Numbered from the stretch's first letter, positions 28,643 to 38,299 are shown. The stretch is DNA of 42,134 nt from Bryobacterales bacterium (GCA_028819575.1 JAPPLB010000071.1:1-42134), one strand, 5' to 3'. Program-made: numbers and translations. Notes: generated by a model not told the origin, from the letters alone.

Positions 28643-30459
28643 TTCTTAGGCGAAGCAGGAATCGACTCCGCGTAAAGCAAGTCCCCCGTGAGCCCATCGT
28701 AGTATTGAAAAGTCACCTGTGGAACTTCGTAGGCCGCCCAGATGTCAGCGCTGGAAGGTCCCTGCCCTTCCTCCAGCCCGCCCGGCACCCGGAAAGTATT
28801 GTTCACTTGAACCACGGTGTAGACGGGCCGCCGTTTCCTTCCCTGGACTTCATTGGGAACAAACGTCGACCAGCGGATCTCGCATTCCCGGCCGCGAGAC
28901 TCATACTTGCCGCTCGTCGGGCGATTCGCCTCCTCAATCAACCGATGGTTCGCCGAGTTGTGCGGCCCCGAAGCGAATTCCCAAACCCGATCCGTGATCT
29001 TGATTGCGAAGCTGTTGTGGAGGTCACCGGTCAGGACGAATACCGGCTTGCCCAGCGAGTCCCAAAAGTCGATCAGTTCTTCGCGCTCTACCGCTACTGC
29101 TGTCCAGGCTTCGTCCTTGTTATTGGGCGTCTGACGGCCGAGAACGTGAGGTACCATCAAGTTCACTGAACTGATGATGAACAGAAAGTCGGCCGTGCTC
29201 GAGCGCATCGCATTCTTGAGCCACCGCTTCTGAGATTCACCCAGTATCGAAACCCCCTCTTTGAATGGATTGCTCAAATCGTGCATCTGGCGATGGCTTC
29301 GCGTGTCGACATAAAAGAACTCCGTGTTCGTGATTTTCTGGCGGAAGTGGTTGAATCTTCCGACCGAATACGACGCTTCGCCATCCTGCTTGGGCGCGGG
29401 CGAAACACGCAAGCGGTTACGATCCACGATCTCGGTGATCTCGTAGACGCCCGCATTGGGGTCGCCGCCCATGCGATCGAGCTGCGTGTTGTTGACACCG
29501 GCGTCGGGCGTTCCCCAATGTATGGTCAGTGTTCCAGATTCGCTCGTCTTCAGCTCTCGAAAGTCAGCGGAATAGTCGACAAGGATGTCTTGCCCAGCTT
29601 TCAACTCGGCCCTCCCGAAGTGAATGTCTTGTCTCCAATCAACCGGGTTCGACCAACCGAGATAGTGATACCAAGCCTCGATCCCGATATCGCGGAAGAC
29701 GGCTCGACGATTGCGGAGTCCTGGCGTACCGGTCCCGTTCACGTCATTGAGGATCTCGTGGTCATCGAACATAAAGAACGACGGAACTTCGCGATGCCAA
29801 ACCGCGAGGTTTTTGCCGCGCTTCAGATACAGCTTGTAGTTTTCCCAGACACCCACGATCGTCGGAGCAAGATCCACAATCCGTGGTGTCGTCCGCGCCG
29901 CGGTTTGCTTGTGCCACTGATCTGCTGTGTACTCACGCAGTTCCTCATACATCCAGTCACCGTCGAGAATGGCAAAGTCGATCGAGTCTTCGATGCGTTC
30001 GAGCATCGTGCGAAAGGTCGGCAGACTCGGGTCCACTCGCTGTTGATTGCCACAGGCGTATTCAAAGCGGAAGTTGAACAGACCGTCGGGATTGAACTGA
30101 ACGTGACGGTGCGTGTCTGCGTCGGGGAGAGTCCGGAAGTCACCCCTTAGTTCCCCGGGTGAGCGCGACCCCGACTCGCCCATGACTTCGTAAAAGTAGG
30201 TGGTGTACGGTTCGAGTCCCGTGATATGGACCCATCCTGTGTTGTCACGGTCCAGGTTCGTATGCGCCACTCCGGACGTCTGATCCAGGCTCGCCGGCGT
30301 CGTTCCATAACGGACATGGAACTCACCCGGCTGCTTCGTCCGCGCCCATACTCCAATCCCCGACGAACTCAGACGCCCAAGAATCGGACCGTGTGTAATC
30401 TCAGCAGCGGTCGAGGCGCCTCCAAAAAACAGCAATGTCGCAACCACTCGTATTCGCAT
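28639..30459 (-). CDS. PhoD-like alkaline phosphatase family protein
   Basis: This 606-residue protein has a signal peptide (MRIRVVATLLFFGGASTAA), an N-terminal fibronectin-like PhoD_N domain and a metallophosphatase domain. Metal-site motifs include FEYACGNQQ, LDGDWMYEE, FMFDDHEILNDVNG and TGDLHNSF. PhoD enzymes are Ca/Fe-dependent extracellular phosphodiesterase/monoesterases used for phosphate scavenging. I start at 30459, where the signal peptide begins; a perfect TATAAT at 30475-30470 would give a nearly leaderless transcript. The stop codon falls on the edge of repeat copy A. It is divergent from the PQQ-type propeller gene. Confidence 0.88.
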   Translation of the reverse strand: MRIRVVATLLFFGGASTAAEITHGPILGRLSSSGIGVWARTKQPGEFHVRYGTTPASLDQTSGVAHTNLDRDNTGWVHITGLEPYTTYFYEVMGESGSRSPGELRGDFRTLPDADTHRHVQFNPDGLFNFRFEYACGNQQRVDPSLPTFRTMLERIEDSIDFAILDGDWMYEELREYTADQWHKQTAARTTPRIVDLAPTIVGVWENYKLYLKRGKNLAVWHREVPSFFMFDDHEILNDVNGTGTPGLRNRRAVFRDIGIEAWYHYLGWSNPVDWRQDIHFGRAELKAGQDILVDYSADFRELKTSESGTLTIHWGTPDAGVNNTQLDRMGGDPNAGVYEITEIVDRNRLRVSPAPKQDGEASYSVGRFNHFRQKITNTEFFYVDTRSHRQMHDLSNPFKEGVSILGESQKRWLKNAMRSSTADFLFIISSVNLMVPHVLGRQTPNNKDEAWTAVAVEREELIDFWDSLGKPVFVLTGDLHNSFAIKITDRVWEFASGPHNSANHRLIEEANRPTSGKYESRGRECEIRWSTFVPNEVQGRKRRPVYTVVQVNNTFRVPGGLEEGQGPSSADIWAAYEVPQVTFQYYDGLTGDLLYAESIPASPKN

Positions 30460-30469
30460 ATCGCGAACG

Positions 30470-30475
30470 ATTATA
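30470..30475 (-). promoter_or_regulatory. -10 box of the PhoD-like gene
   Basis: A perfect TATAAT lies about 10 nt before the ATG at 30459. The -35 region is weak. Transcription would begin a few bases before the start codon. Confidence 0.35.
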
Positions 30476-30525
30476 GGGGCAACCGCCTGCAAGCGACTCA
30501 CACCAGGAACCGTTAAGCTGTCACC

Positions 30526-31848
30526 ATGGCGAGATGGATCATCTGCCTTTTCACCGCTGTCCTGTCAGCCATCGCTCAACCCGCTGACAAGAACTGGCCG
30601 CAATTCCGAGGCCGCCAGGCAAACGGTATCGCCGAGGGTCAAGAACTCCCGGTTCGCTGGGACGTCAAGACTGGCGAGAACATCAAATGGCGGGTGGCAG
30701 TCCCTGGTTTGGGCCTCTCCAGCCCGATCGTTTGGGGGGACAGGCTATTTCTGACTACGGCAGTCAGCGAAGCCGACAAGGGAGATCTACGCCTGGGCCT
30801 TTACGGGGACGTCGCTCCGGTCGATGACGAGTCCGAGCACGTGTGGAAGGTGCTCTGCTATCGCAGGAGCAGCGGAGAACTGCTTTGGGAGCGTGAAGTC
30901 CATCGCGGCGTCCCGAAGGTGAAGCGTCACACCAAGTCTTCTCACGCCAACTCGACGCTCGCAACGGACGGCGAGAGACTCGTCGCTTTCTTCGGTTCGG
31001 AAGGGCTCTACTGCCTCGACCTCACGGGCGAAGTGCTTTGGACAAAAAATTTCGGCGCCCTTGACGCGGGCTATTTCAAAATCCCTGAGGCGCAGTGGGA
31101 GTTCGGCAACTCTCCGGTAGTGCACTCCGGGCATGCGATCGTCCTCGCCGACGTGCAGGAGAACAGCTTTCTTGCTTCCTACCGGCTCGCGGACGGCAAG
31201 CAAGTCTGGCGCGTCAGACGAAGCGATGTACCGACCTGGGGCACGCCGCTCGTTGTCTCGACCGCCGATAGTACGCAGGTCGTCGTCAACGGTTTCAAGC
31301 ATGCCGGCGGATACGACTTCGAAACCGGCGAAGAGCTTTGGCGAGTGGAAGGAGGAGGCGATATACCGGTCCCGACGCCTGTTTCCGGTCACGGCCTCTT
31401 CTACATCACGAACTCTCACGGTGGACTCGCTCCGCTCTACGCGATAAGCCATAAGCATCGAGGTGTCGTGAAGCTCACAAGAGAACGCTCTGCAGGTCTC
31501 GCCTGGATCGCCCGTCGCCTCGGCAGCTATATGCAAACTCCGCTGCTCTACGGAGGCCTGCTCTATCTCCCGCGCTGGAACGGAACCATGGCCTGCCTTC
31601 GCCCCCGCACCGGTGAAATCGTTTATCGCCAACGCCTGTCTCCCGGTGCGTTTACGGCATCCCCGGTCGGCGGCGACGGCAAGATCTACATTGGGAGCGA
31701 AGAAGGTGAAGTACACGTCATTGCCGCTGGCGAAACATACCGACTCCTGGCAACCAACCCGCTCAACGAACCTCTTCTGGCGACCCCCGCCATCTCGCAA
31801 GGCGTCCTCTTTTTCCGGACAGCCCGATCGCTGATTGCGGTCGAGTAA
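30526..31848 (+). CDS. Secreted PQQ-type beta-propeller protein
   Basis: This 440-residue protein has a signal peptide (IICLFTAVLSAIAQPA) and repeated beta-propeller blades of the PQQ-like type, seen as W-x-x-x-V/L-x(n)-S-P/T-P motifs (NIKWRVAVPGLGLSSPIVWGD, TPVSGHGLFYITN, AFTASPVGGDGKIYIGS). It resembles the outer-membrane-assembly-like or WD40-like PQQ proteins abundant in Planctomycetes and Acidobacteriota. No dehydrogenase catalytic residues are evident, so a binding or scaffolding role is more likely than PQQ catalysis. Confidence 0.8.
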   Translation: MARWIICLFTAVLSAIAQPADKNWPQFRGRQANGIAEGQELPVRWDVKTGENIKWRVAVPGLGLSSPIVWGDRLFLTTAVSEADKGDLRLGLYGDVAPVDDESEHVWKVLCYRRSSGELLWEREVHRGVPKVKRHTKSSHANSTLATDGERLVAFFGSEGLYCLDLTGEVLWTKNFGALDAGYFKIPEAQWEFGNSPVVHSGHAIVLADVQENSFLASYRLADGKQVWRVRRSDVPTWGTPLVVSTADSTQVVVNGFKHAGGYDFETGEELWRVEGGGDIPVPTPVSGHGLFYITNSHGGLAPLYAISHKHRGVVKLTRERSAGLAWIARRLGSYMQTPLLYGGLLYLPRWNGTMACLRPRTGEIVYRQRLSPGAFTASPVGGDGKIYIGSEEGEVHVIAAGETYRLLATNPLNEPLLATPAISQGVLFFRTARSLIAVE

Positions 31849-32051
31849 CCGCGGAATCAAACATCCTGGCCGTTACGAGACGCTCTCATTGTCGTCAGAT
31901 GGCAAACGGCTATTCAGGCATCGAAAATCCGTTCGACGGAAGAAACTAACGAGGTAAACACAAGTTTCTTCCCCTACGACGATTTCCTGGATGAAAGAGA
32001 ACCCCAAAGCAGGGTTGTTCCTCTGAAACGGACGGCCAGAAGTCTCAGATT

Positions 32052-32987
32052 CTATGTTGCCGACACCATTGCTGGAGCTGGAGTTGCCAGTAATTTCTCT
32101 ACCGGCGTCGCATGCCAACCTTGTGCGCGCTTCGTCCAATAGAGATCACGCAGCCGGCATGATACCGGCCCCGGTTCACCCCCGCCGATGGAACGATTGT
32201 TCACCATCGTAAAGGGGATGATCCCACCGCCCGAGGTTGAGAGAAAAGCTTCGTCCGCGTCGTCGAGGTCGTCAGGCTTCAGATCGGCGTCCTCGGTACT
32301 GATTCCGATCTCCCGGCACAGGTCGAAAACCGTCAGACGCGTGATGCCTTCGAGCACATTGTCACCCGGCGTCCGGGCCCGATCACCCTTGACGATCCAC
32401 ACATTGAAGCCCGGACCTTCAGTGAGATAACCTTCGGTCGAAAGCAGCAGGGGTTGATCCGCTCCATTGTCGAGAGCCTCGAACTGCCCGCAAGTCAGGT
32501 CCATCCGATTGAAGCTCTTGACACGCTGATTGATCGATACGTTCGGTGCGCGCCGAGTCTCGACGATCCAAAGATGAGCGCCGGTCTCGACACGCTCCTT
32601 TGGCACCACCCAGTAGTACGGCACGGCATAAGCATGTAACTCGTTGCGACTCGTACGCGGATCACCGAATGCCGCACCGCCGCCATAGCGCCCTCGGGCA
32701 CACATGAAGTACACGATCGAACGAGATAAGCCCGCTGTGTCCACACAGCGCGCCAAGATCTCCTTGATCTCCTCTTCGGTGTAAGGCGGTTTCATGCGGA
32801 CATAGTCACAGGAGGCACGGAACCTTGCGAAGTGATCTTCCAGCCGAAAGAAACTACCGTCCCATACCGACACAGCGTCGAAGACCACGTCGCTCTTCGT
32901 AAAAGCCGGATCGAGCATGGGAATCGTCGCCTCATCGACCGGTACGTAGCTCCCCTGCGAAAAGGCAATCCCTCGTGATTCCGTCAT
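32052..32987 (-). CDS. Class IV (branched-chain/D-amino acid type) aminotransferase
   Basis: This 311-residue PLP enzyme is of fold type IV, like BCAT, D-amino acid aminotransferase and aminodeoxychorismate lyase. The PLP Lys is K157 in NQRVKSFNRMDL, followed by STEGYLTEGPGFNVWIV and GITRLTVFDLCREIG. I start at 32987 because AAGGG lies about 10 nt upstream; ATGs at 33005 and 33038 extend it. The exact subtype cannot be decided; a pabC-like role would connect it to folate synthesis at 15 kb, but BCAT is as likely. It follows the LRR gene on the same strand. Confidence 0.85.
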   Translation of the reverse strand: MTESRGIAFSQGSYVPVDEATIPMLDPAFTKSDVVFDAVSVWDGSFFRLEDHFARFRASCDYVRMKPPYTEEEIKEILARCVDTAGLSRSIVYFMCARGRYGGGAAFGDPRTSRNELHAYAVPYYWVVPKERVETGAHLWIVETRRAPNVSINQRVKSFNRMDLTCGQFEALDNGADQPLLLSTEGYLTEGPGFNVWIVKGDRARTPGDNVLEGITRLTVFDLCREIGISTEDADLKPDDLDDADEAFLSTSGGGIIPFTMVNNRSIGGGEPGPVSCRLRDLYWTKRAQGWHATPVEKLLATPAPAMVSAT

Positions 32988-33047
32988 ATTTTCTGTTCCC
33001 TTCATCCTGGCTCGCACATACCGAAGGTCGTTTCCCATTTACTTCCA

Positions 33048-33890
33048 TTACTGATCGGCTGTGATCCGGGTGGAGTGCTTCTTGAGAGTTGCGACATGCT
33101 CTTTACTTGACATCTCAGCAAGCGGGTTTCCTCGCAGGTCAATGCTCCAGAAGGGTGAGAATCGCTGCTGCCCTTCCGCGTCCTCGGAAGCCATCTCAGC
33201 CAGAATCGAGATGTCGGTCAACCGGTTTCCGGCGAGGTTGAGCCGATAGAGTGAATTGAGCGGCTTCAACGGAGAGATGTCGGAAATTTGATTGTGCGAA
33301 ACATCCAGCGAGGACAGACGAACGATACTCGACACGGGCAAGATGTCCTGCACTTGATTGTGGGCCAGATACAGACTGGCCAGTTTCTTGAAGTTACCGA
33401 CCACGCCGATATTTTCGATCTTGTTGTTGGAGAGGTAGAGCGAGCGCATGTTCTCCAAGGCGGCAAGAGATGAGATGTCGGAGACTTCATTGTCGGAGAG
33501 CTCGATGTACTGCAATCGGGTCAAGTTCGCCAGCGGGCTGATGTCACGAATGAGATTCTTGGCAAGGGTCAGACTCTGAAGATATTTCAAGTCAGCAATC
33601 GGGCTCAGATCGCTGATCTCGTTGTCTTCCAGATCGAGCAGTGCGAGGCGCTTGCAGTGCTCCAGGCCTGTCAGGTCATTGATGCCGCGGCCTTTCGCGA
33701 CGACTTGCGAGAGATCCTTGACATCTTCTATTGTGAGCGGATCATCATTGTTCCGTTTCTCAAAAACGTTCTTGCGAACGGCGGCCTCGAGATTCGGGTC
33801 CGGGAACAGCTCATCGGATGCGAATCCGGGCAGCGAAAGAGAAAGGACGAGCAGTACAGACAGAAGCGTTGTCCGCGAATAGCTCTTCAT
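33048..33890 (-). CDS. Secreted leucine-rich-repeat protein
   Basis: This 280-residue protein has a signal peptide (LLSVLLVLSLSLPGFA) and about seven 22-residue LRR units of the internalin type, with N-x-I-x-D-I-S-P-L at the repeat core (DNEISDLSPI, KNLIRDISPL, HNQISDISPL, GNRLTDISIL). The N-terminal PDPNLEAAVRKNV cap is common in such proteins. LRR proteins bind other proteins or glycans; no enzyme domain is visible. The start at 33890 is fixed by AAGGAGG (33897-33903) 6 nt upstream. It is upstream of the aminotransferase on the same strand. Confidence 0.88.
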   Translation of the reverse strand: MKSYSRTTLLSVLLVLSLSLPGFASDELFPDPNLEAAVRKNVFEKRNNDDPLTIEDVKDLSQVVAKGRGINDLTGLEHCKRLALLDLEDNEISDLSPIADLKYLQSLTLAKNLIRDISPLANLTRLQYIELSDNEVSDISSLAALENMRSLYLSNNKIENIGVVGNFKKLASLYLAHNQVQDILPVSSIVRLSSLDVSHNQISDISPLKPLNSLYRLNLAGNRLTDISILAEMASEDAEGQQRFSPFWSIDLRGNPLAEMSSKEHVATLKKHSTRITADQ

Positions 33891-34140
33891 CGGGTTCCTC
33901 CTTGATGGCAAGAGCCGGAGTGTTGAACTCTTCTTGAGCCGAGCTTAACGGCGTTCGGGAGTTTCTCTAGAACAGTTTGCCATTTCTGCTTCGGCAGCTT
34001 CAAGCCCAGGCCCAAGTTCTGTCAAACGCCTGCGAGGCCTCTTGATCCGGCAGCGCAGCATCGAGACACTGTCCCGATTGACCTGGCCCCACCCAGAGCG
34101 GCATACTTCGAGAGTCAAGTCCTTCAAGAGTTGTCTACGT

Positions 34141-34809
34141 ATGGAAAAAGTGCTGAAACCACGAACGGCTGAGGCTCGCAAGCGGCGAGTGTCTACCCTG
34201 TTGCGGCGTCTCAACAAAGATTATCCGAACGTGGAGTGTGCATTGCATCACACATCGGCATGGGAATTGTTGGTGGCCACGATTCTGTCCGCGCAGTGCA
34301 CTGATGTACGGGTGAACATGGTCACCCCGGGGCTGTTTGCCAAACTGCCGATGATCGAAGACATGGCCAACGTTCCCCAGGACGTGCTGGAACAGGAAAT
34401 CAGGTCCACCGGCTTTTATCGCAACAAGGCGAAATCGCTGATCGGCGCCGCTCGTATCATCATGGTGCGGCATGGGGGTCGGGTTCCCGACAACATGGAT
34501 GACCTCTTGCAACTCCCTGGTGTCGCGCGCAAGACGGCGAATGTGGTTTTGGGAACCTGGTTCGGAAAAGCGACTGGTGTCGTGGTCGACACGCATGTTC
34601 AGAGGATTTCGAGGCGGCTCGATTTCACCCAGCAGAAAGATCCCAAGAAGATCGAGCAGGACTTGATGACGCTGCTTCCCAGGAAGCGTTGGATCCTGTA
34701 CTCCCATCAGATCATTCATCACGGCAGGCAGGTCTGCGTTGCCCGCAAGCCGCGCTGCTTGCAATGCAGCCTTGAAGACCTTTGTTATGCCAAAGACAAA
34801 GCAGTTTGA
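34141..34809 (+). CDS. nth: Endonuclease III (DNA glycosylase/AP lyase)
   Basis: This 222-residue base-excision repair enzyme removes oxidised pyrimidines and cleaves at abasic sites. The helix-hairpin-helix motif LPGVARKTANVVLG contains the catalytic Lys (K131), and the catalytic Asp is D150 in VDTHVQRI. The 4Fe-4S cluster ligands are C199, C206, C209 and C215 with the standard spacing. I start at 34141, since the upstream extension to 34042 is not homologous. Length is standard. It is followed after 84 nt by the DedA-type gene. Confidence 0.95.
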   Translation: MEKVLKPRTAEARKRRVSTLLRRLNKDYPNVECALHHTSAWELLVATILSAQCTDVRVNMVTPGLFAKLPMIEDMANVPQDVLEQEIRSTGFYRNKAKSLIGAARIIMVRHGGRVPDNMDDLLQLPGVARKTANVVLGTWFGKATGVVVDTHVQRISRRLDFTQQKDPKKIEQDLMTLLPRKRWILYSHQIIHHGRQVCVARKPRCLQCSLEDLCYAKDKAV

Positions 34810-34893
34810 AAATCGTCAAGCATAGCCGGTCACTCCGCCGAGTCCCGGCCCCTCTCCTGAACCCGAGATAAGGAAAGCAGCGAACAACGCGAC

Positions 34894-35496
34894 ATGGGAT
34901 GGCTCCGAAAATCGGGCGAGTGGTTGTCGCAATACGCAGCGGCTTTCGGCCCTTGGGGCATTTTCTTCGTTTCGTTGTCCGATTCGGCGTTCATTCCAAT
35001 GCCACAGGGCGTCGACGCTTTGCTGGTTGCCCAGGCGATCGCCGCACCGGATGTCACTTATTTCGCGGCCACACTCGCAGTCCTCGGATCACTGCTGGGT
35101 TCATTGATTCTCTATGAGCTGGCCCGGCGGGCCGGCCGCATGATGCTTGAGAAAAAAATCTCGAAAAAGGGATTCGAGCACATGCACAACCAGATCGAGA
35201 AATGGGATGCGTTGGTTTTGCTGTTCCCCACAATGATTCCACTGCCTCTTCCGATGAAGCTGTTCGTCATTGCAGCGGGCGTTTTCCAGATGAGCGTCGC
35301 CCGCTTCTGTGCCGTACTGGTCTTCGCGCGTATCGTGCGCTACTTCGGAATTGCCTACTTGGCACTTCAATACGGCGAAAAAACGATGACGATGCTGACG
35401 GAGAACGTCTGGATCGGCGTGCTGATTCTGTTGGCAATCGCCGTGCTGCTTGTGGCTGTGAAACATTGGAGCAACCGAAGAATCCGTGAGGCCTAG
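34894..35496 (+). CDS. DedA/VTT-type membrane protein (YqaA-like)
   Basis: This 200-residue integral membrane protein has about four hydrophobic segments and the SNARE-associated/VTT core: GSLLGSLILYELARRAGR followed by LLFPTMIPLPLPMKLFVIAAGVFQMS. The re-entrant segment with Pro-rich turns is typical of DedA-like proteins, some of which flip undecaprenyl phosphate or phosphatidylethanolamine. The substrate here is unknown. It may form a transcription unit with nth and the propeller gene. Confidence 0.88.
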   Translation: MGWLRKSGEWLSQYAAAFGPWGIFFVSLSDSAFIPMPQGVDALLVAQAIAAPDVTYFAATLAVLGSLLGSLILYELARRAGRMMLEKKISKKGFEHMHNQIEKWDALVLLFPTMIPLPLPMKLFVIAAGVFQMSVARFCAVLVFARIVRYFGIAYLALQYGEKTMTMLTENVWIGVLILLAIAVLLVAVKHWSNRRIREA

Positions 35497-35551
35497 AGCC
35501 TTTCGGCTCTCGTCGGATGTCCACAGATTTCCAACCCGTTACACTGTCGGC

Positions 35552-36325
35552 ATGTTGACACGGCGTGTTTTTCTCGGGGCTGCCGGAGCCAACCTCCTGC
35601 TCGCGGGAGACTACCCGTCTCGATCGGCTCGTGTCGAGCTGCTTTGGAAGTCGCCCGACGGGCATCCGAACGCGCTCGAAGCAACGAACGAAGGACTCTG
35701 GGTTGGCGAGCAAGTCACCGACATGGCTTACTTGCTCGACTGGAAGAGCGGGAAGGTAATCCGCAGAGTTCAGACGGAATCTTCGAATACGAGCGGTATC
35801 GCGTTTGGCGCTGGCTTTCTATGGCTGGGCTCGAACGGCGCGGCGAGCCGGCGTCCGGCTCGGCCGACCGATAGCGCTACCGGCCAGGTCCATAAGGTGA
35901 GCGCCACAACAGGCGATACCGTGGCGCGCTACCAGGTGCCGGGCGGCGGCGGCGTGCATGGCCTGGTCTGGGCGGGGGATTCGCTTTGGGTGACGACACT
36001 CAAGCTGGGAAGGCTCACGCGCGTCGACATCCGCTTCAAAGAAATCTCGCACATCCCGATCACGCTCGACCGCGCTCATGGCCTTGCATGGGACGGCGAG
36101 TCGATCTGGTGCATGTTCTCCAACGACTATCTGATTCAAAGGCTCGATCCCCAGAATGGCGACGTGCGTGAGGTCGTCCAGCTCAAAAAGGGCATCGACC
36201 CCGACCCGCACGGCATGACGATGCACAATGGCGTTCTCTACTACAGCGACTCCGGGTTCGTGCGCGGCGGCGGTGATCACGCCGGGAAACATGCAGGCTA
36301 CATCTGCCGCGTTCATCTCGGATGA
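35552..36325 (+). CDS. Exported beta-propeller protein
   Basis: This 257-residue protein has a twin-arginine leader (LTRRVFLGAAGANLLLAG), so I start it at 35552 rather than 35486. The mature part shows repeated strands ending in G-L-W-V/S-L-W-V type blades (NEGLWVGEQV, AGFLWLGSNG, GDSLWVTTLK, GESIWCMFSN), like SMP-30/Vgb-type propellers. No catalytic site is recognised. Its TGA overlaps the ATG of the cytochrome gene (ATGA), so the two are likely made together. Confidence 0.8.
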   Translation: MLTRRVFLGAAGANLLLAGDYPSRSARVELLWKSPDGHPNALEATNEGLWVGEQVTDMAYLLDWKSGKVIRRVQTESSNTSGIAFGAGFLWLGSNGAASRRPARPTDSATGQVHKVSATTGDTVARYQVPGGGGVHGLVWAGDSLWVTTLKLGRLTRVDIRFKEISHIPITLDRAHGLAWDGESIWCMFSNDYLIQRLDPQNGDVREVVQLKKGIDPDPHGMTMHNGVLYYSDSGFVRGGGDHAGKHAGYICRVHLG

Positions 36326-36903
36326 TGATGCGCCCATTTCGCCACGGGATTGTCCTTCCGTGCATTCTTTTGTTTTGTTCGGCCTCGTTCGCTCAGGATG
36401 AAGGACGCATCATGCGTCCGGCGGATTTATCGGCTCACGCCACGGGTGACATCGATATCATCGCCAAAGCACCGGCGGGCATACTCGAGCTTGACGGCAA
36501 GCCCATCGAAGCGGAAGAACCCTTCCCGGATGTCTTCCACACTTCCGTCACAGCAGGTCCCGGCGAACACACGATCGCGATCCTATGGGAAAACGGCAAG
36601 CAGGAAATCCGGTTCTTTGTAGGCAAAAATCCACCCGAAGAGTTCAAGGCTTTTCAGCGCCATCCCCCCGTACCCGGCGTCCAGTGCACTCAGTGTCACG
36701 GTCTAAGCCGGCGAGGGAGGTTTCGCTTCAAGGGCGGCTGCTTCGACTGTCATCAGAAGGAGAAGGAGACGTTCGCGGAAATCCACGCCCACATGGAGCA
36801 TACGTTCGTGGAATGCGGCACATGCCACAACGCGCATGGCTCAACGGCGGCAAAGCACCTGATCTATCCCAGAGAGATCATGTGCAAGCTTTGCCACAAT
36901 TGA
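36322..36903 (+). CDS. Secreted tetraheme cytochrome c (doubled CXXCH type)
   Basis: This 193-residue protein has a signal peptide (IVLPCILLFCSASFA), an N-terminal beta-rich segment of about 100 residues and a C-terminal heme domain with four CXXCH motifs at C122, C140, C165 and C188. Nearby His residues (RHPP, HAHMEH, NAHG) are candidate distal ligands. It is probably a periplasmic electron carrier or subunit. Three consecutive ATGs (36322, 36325, 36328) are possible starts, the first overlapping the previous stop codon. Electron partners are not visible in the window. Confidence 0.88.
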   Translation: MMMRPFRHGIVLPCILLFCSASFAQDEGRIMRPADLSAHATGDIDIIAKAPAGILELDGKPIEAEEPFPDVFHTSVTAGPGEHTIAILWENGKQEIRFFVGKNPPEEFKAFQRHPPVPGVQCTQCHGLSRRGRFRFKGGCFDCHQKEKETFAEIHAHMEHTFVECGTCHNAHGSTAAKHLIYPREIMCKLCHN

Positions 36904-36959
36904 GGCGTCCACCGTAGAATCGAACCAATCCCGGTTTCGGTTCTTACGAAACACGAGTT

Positions 36960-36991
36960 ACGAGGACGTAAGACTGCTTGTAATACCTCGT
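36960..36991. terminator. Hairpin between convergent genes
   Basis: ACGAGG and CCTCGT form a 6-bp stem around a 20-nt loop in the 103-bp gap between the cytochrome and DUF362 genes. There is no T-run; a bidirectional terminator role is a guess. Confidence 0.25.
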
Positions 36992-37006
36992 GGCGAGAAA
37001 AGCCGG

Positions 37007-38299
37007 TCAGACCTTCACCTTGTCGTAATCAAACGGCTCATCCACAAGGTGATATTCCGGCTCGCCATCTGTCTGCAGGTAGTAGGTAATCAGCGGTGTC
37101 CTCTTGAAATCCGTCAACTTGCGCGGCTGAGCATCGCCGTTCACCCACTCGTAGACCGGCACTTCCCAAGGATTGAACGTATCGCTCAATCCGCGTTCCT
37201 TGGCGATCCGGTACAGGTTAACATTCCCCGGCTCATGCCCGGCCAGCCAGAGACCGATCATGTCTAGCCGAAACTTGTCTTTGCTGAACATCACCAGGTT
37301 CGCCATGTAATCGTTGCCGATCTGGAAGCCGTTGCCGTCGCGCCCGTAGATTCCCTCGATCATCGACAGCCCGGTGTTCAGAGTCTGCATGTTGTCGCAT
37401 GTCTTGTGCGCCCAGATCTCCTGATGCATCGGACTCAGCGGCGCCGGCGAATCATACCGTGCATAGCCCAGCCGCCTGTGGTTCTCGAAATACTTGTTGA
37501 CGCGCTCGACTACCTTCGGATGGACATTCGGCTGCATGAAGTCCGGCGCGCCCGTCACCATCCTCCACCCCGGACAGAACCGCACATACGGCTTCACCAC
37601 CAGCCCCTGCTCGTTTTTTACCGACTGTGTCAGACACATTCCGTGCGCCTTCCACTTTGCGATGTTGAGCATCCACGAGTCTTTGTCGTTCACCGGGGTG
37701 TAGTGCGGAATATGCGAGTAGACCACCGGCTCGGGCACCTTCGTCCAGTTCATCTGGTACCCTTCTTCGAAGTTCCGCACGCGCCGTTCGCACTCGTTCA
37801 TCTTCACGCCGTGCCGCTCGTTGATATCGACGAACCCGCGCACATTCCAATTGTGGTAATTGTTTGCCTCGACAAACGTGAAGTCTTTCAGCCCTACTTC
37901 CTTGAGGCCCATCACCATGCCTTCGTAAAACTGCGGGTCCGTCCCCGTCCCCCACATGTCTTCGGTCGGACGGTCTTTCGATGTCACGCTGCAAACGTTC
38001 GGCTTGAGGACCACCTTGTGGGAAACCGGAATCCCCGACTCGTGGGACGGCACAAAGATCTCCCGCGCGAGCGACAGACCTTCTTCTAGCTTCTGCTCGT
38101 TGTCAAATTTGTGCGCGACATTCGTCCGGCGAATGAACACCGCTTTTGGATTCGCCTCAATAAACGGGTGAACGTTGAAATAAGGCCGCGAACCAAGGCC
38201 GGCTGCGCCCCGCCCCTTCACTTCCGGGACCGCGCCGACCACAGCCGCCGCACCGGCCATCAAACTGCCCTGTACAAATGCCCGCCGTGTCACTCCCAT
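37007..38299 (-). CDS. Tat-exported DUF362 family protein
   Basis: This 430-residue protein starts with a twin-arginine leader (GVTRRAFVQGSLMAGAAA) at 38299, with GAGGTGAT just upstream. The body shows the DUF362 pattern: KVVLKPNVCS, FTFVEANNYHNW and later NIAKWKAHGMCLTQSVKN. DUF362 proteins often accompany Fe-S proteins, but no CX2CX2CX3C cluster is seen here. The function is unknown; Tat export suggests a folded or cofactor-bearing periplasmic enzyme. Confidence 0.85.
   Translation of the reverse strand: MGVTRRAFVQGSLMAGAAAVVGAVPEVKGRGAAGLGSRPYFNVHPFIEANPKAVFIRRTNVAHKFDNEQKLEEGLSLAREIFVPSHESGIPVSHKVVLKPNVCSVTSKDRPTEDMWGTGTDPQFYEGMVMGLKEVGLKDFTFVEANNYHNWNVRGFVDINERHGVKMNECERRVRNFEEGYQMNWTKVPEPVVYSHIPHYTPVNDKDSWMLNIAKWKAHGMCLTQSVKNEQGLVVKPYVRFCPGWRMVTGAPDFMQPNVHPKVVERVNKYFENHRRLGYARYDSPAPLSPMHQEIWAHKTCDNMQTLNTGLSMIEGIYGRDGNGFQIGNDYMANLVMFSKDKFRLDMIGLWLAGHEPGNVNLYRIAKERGLSDTFNPWEVPVYEWVNGDAQPRKLTDFKRTPLITYYLQTDGEPEYHLVDEPFDYDKVKV

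Noticed and set aside
30209..30220. GGTTCGAGTCCC, like a tRNA T-loop
   Set aside because: It lies within the coding sequence of the PhoD-like gene and no acceptor stem or anticodon arm surrounds it.
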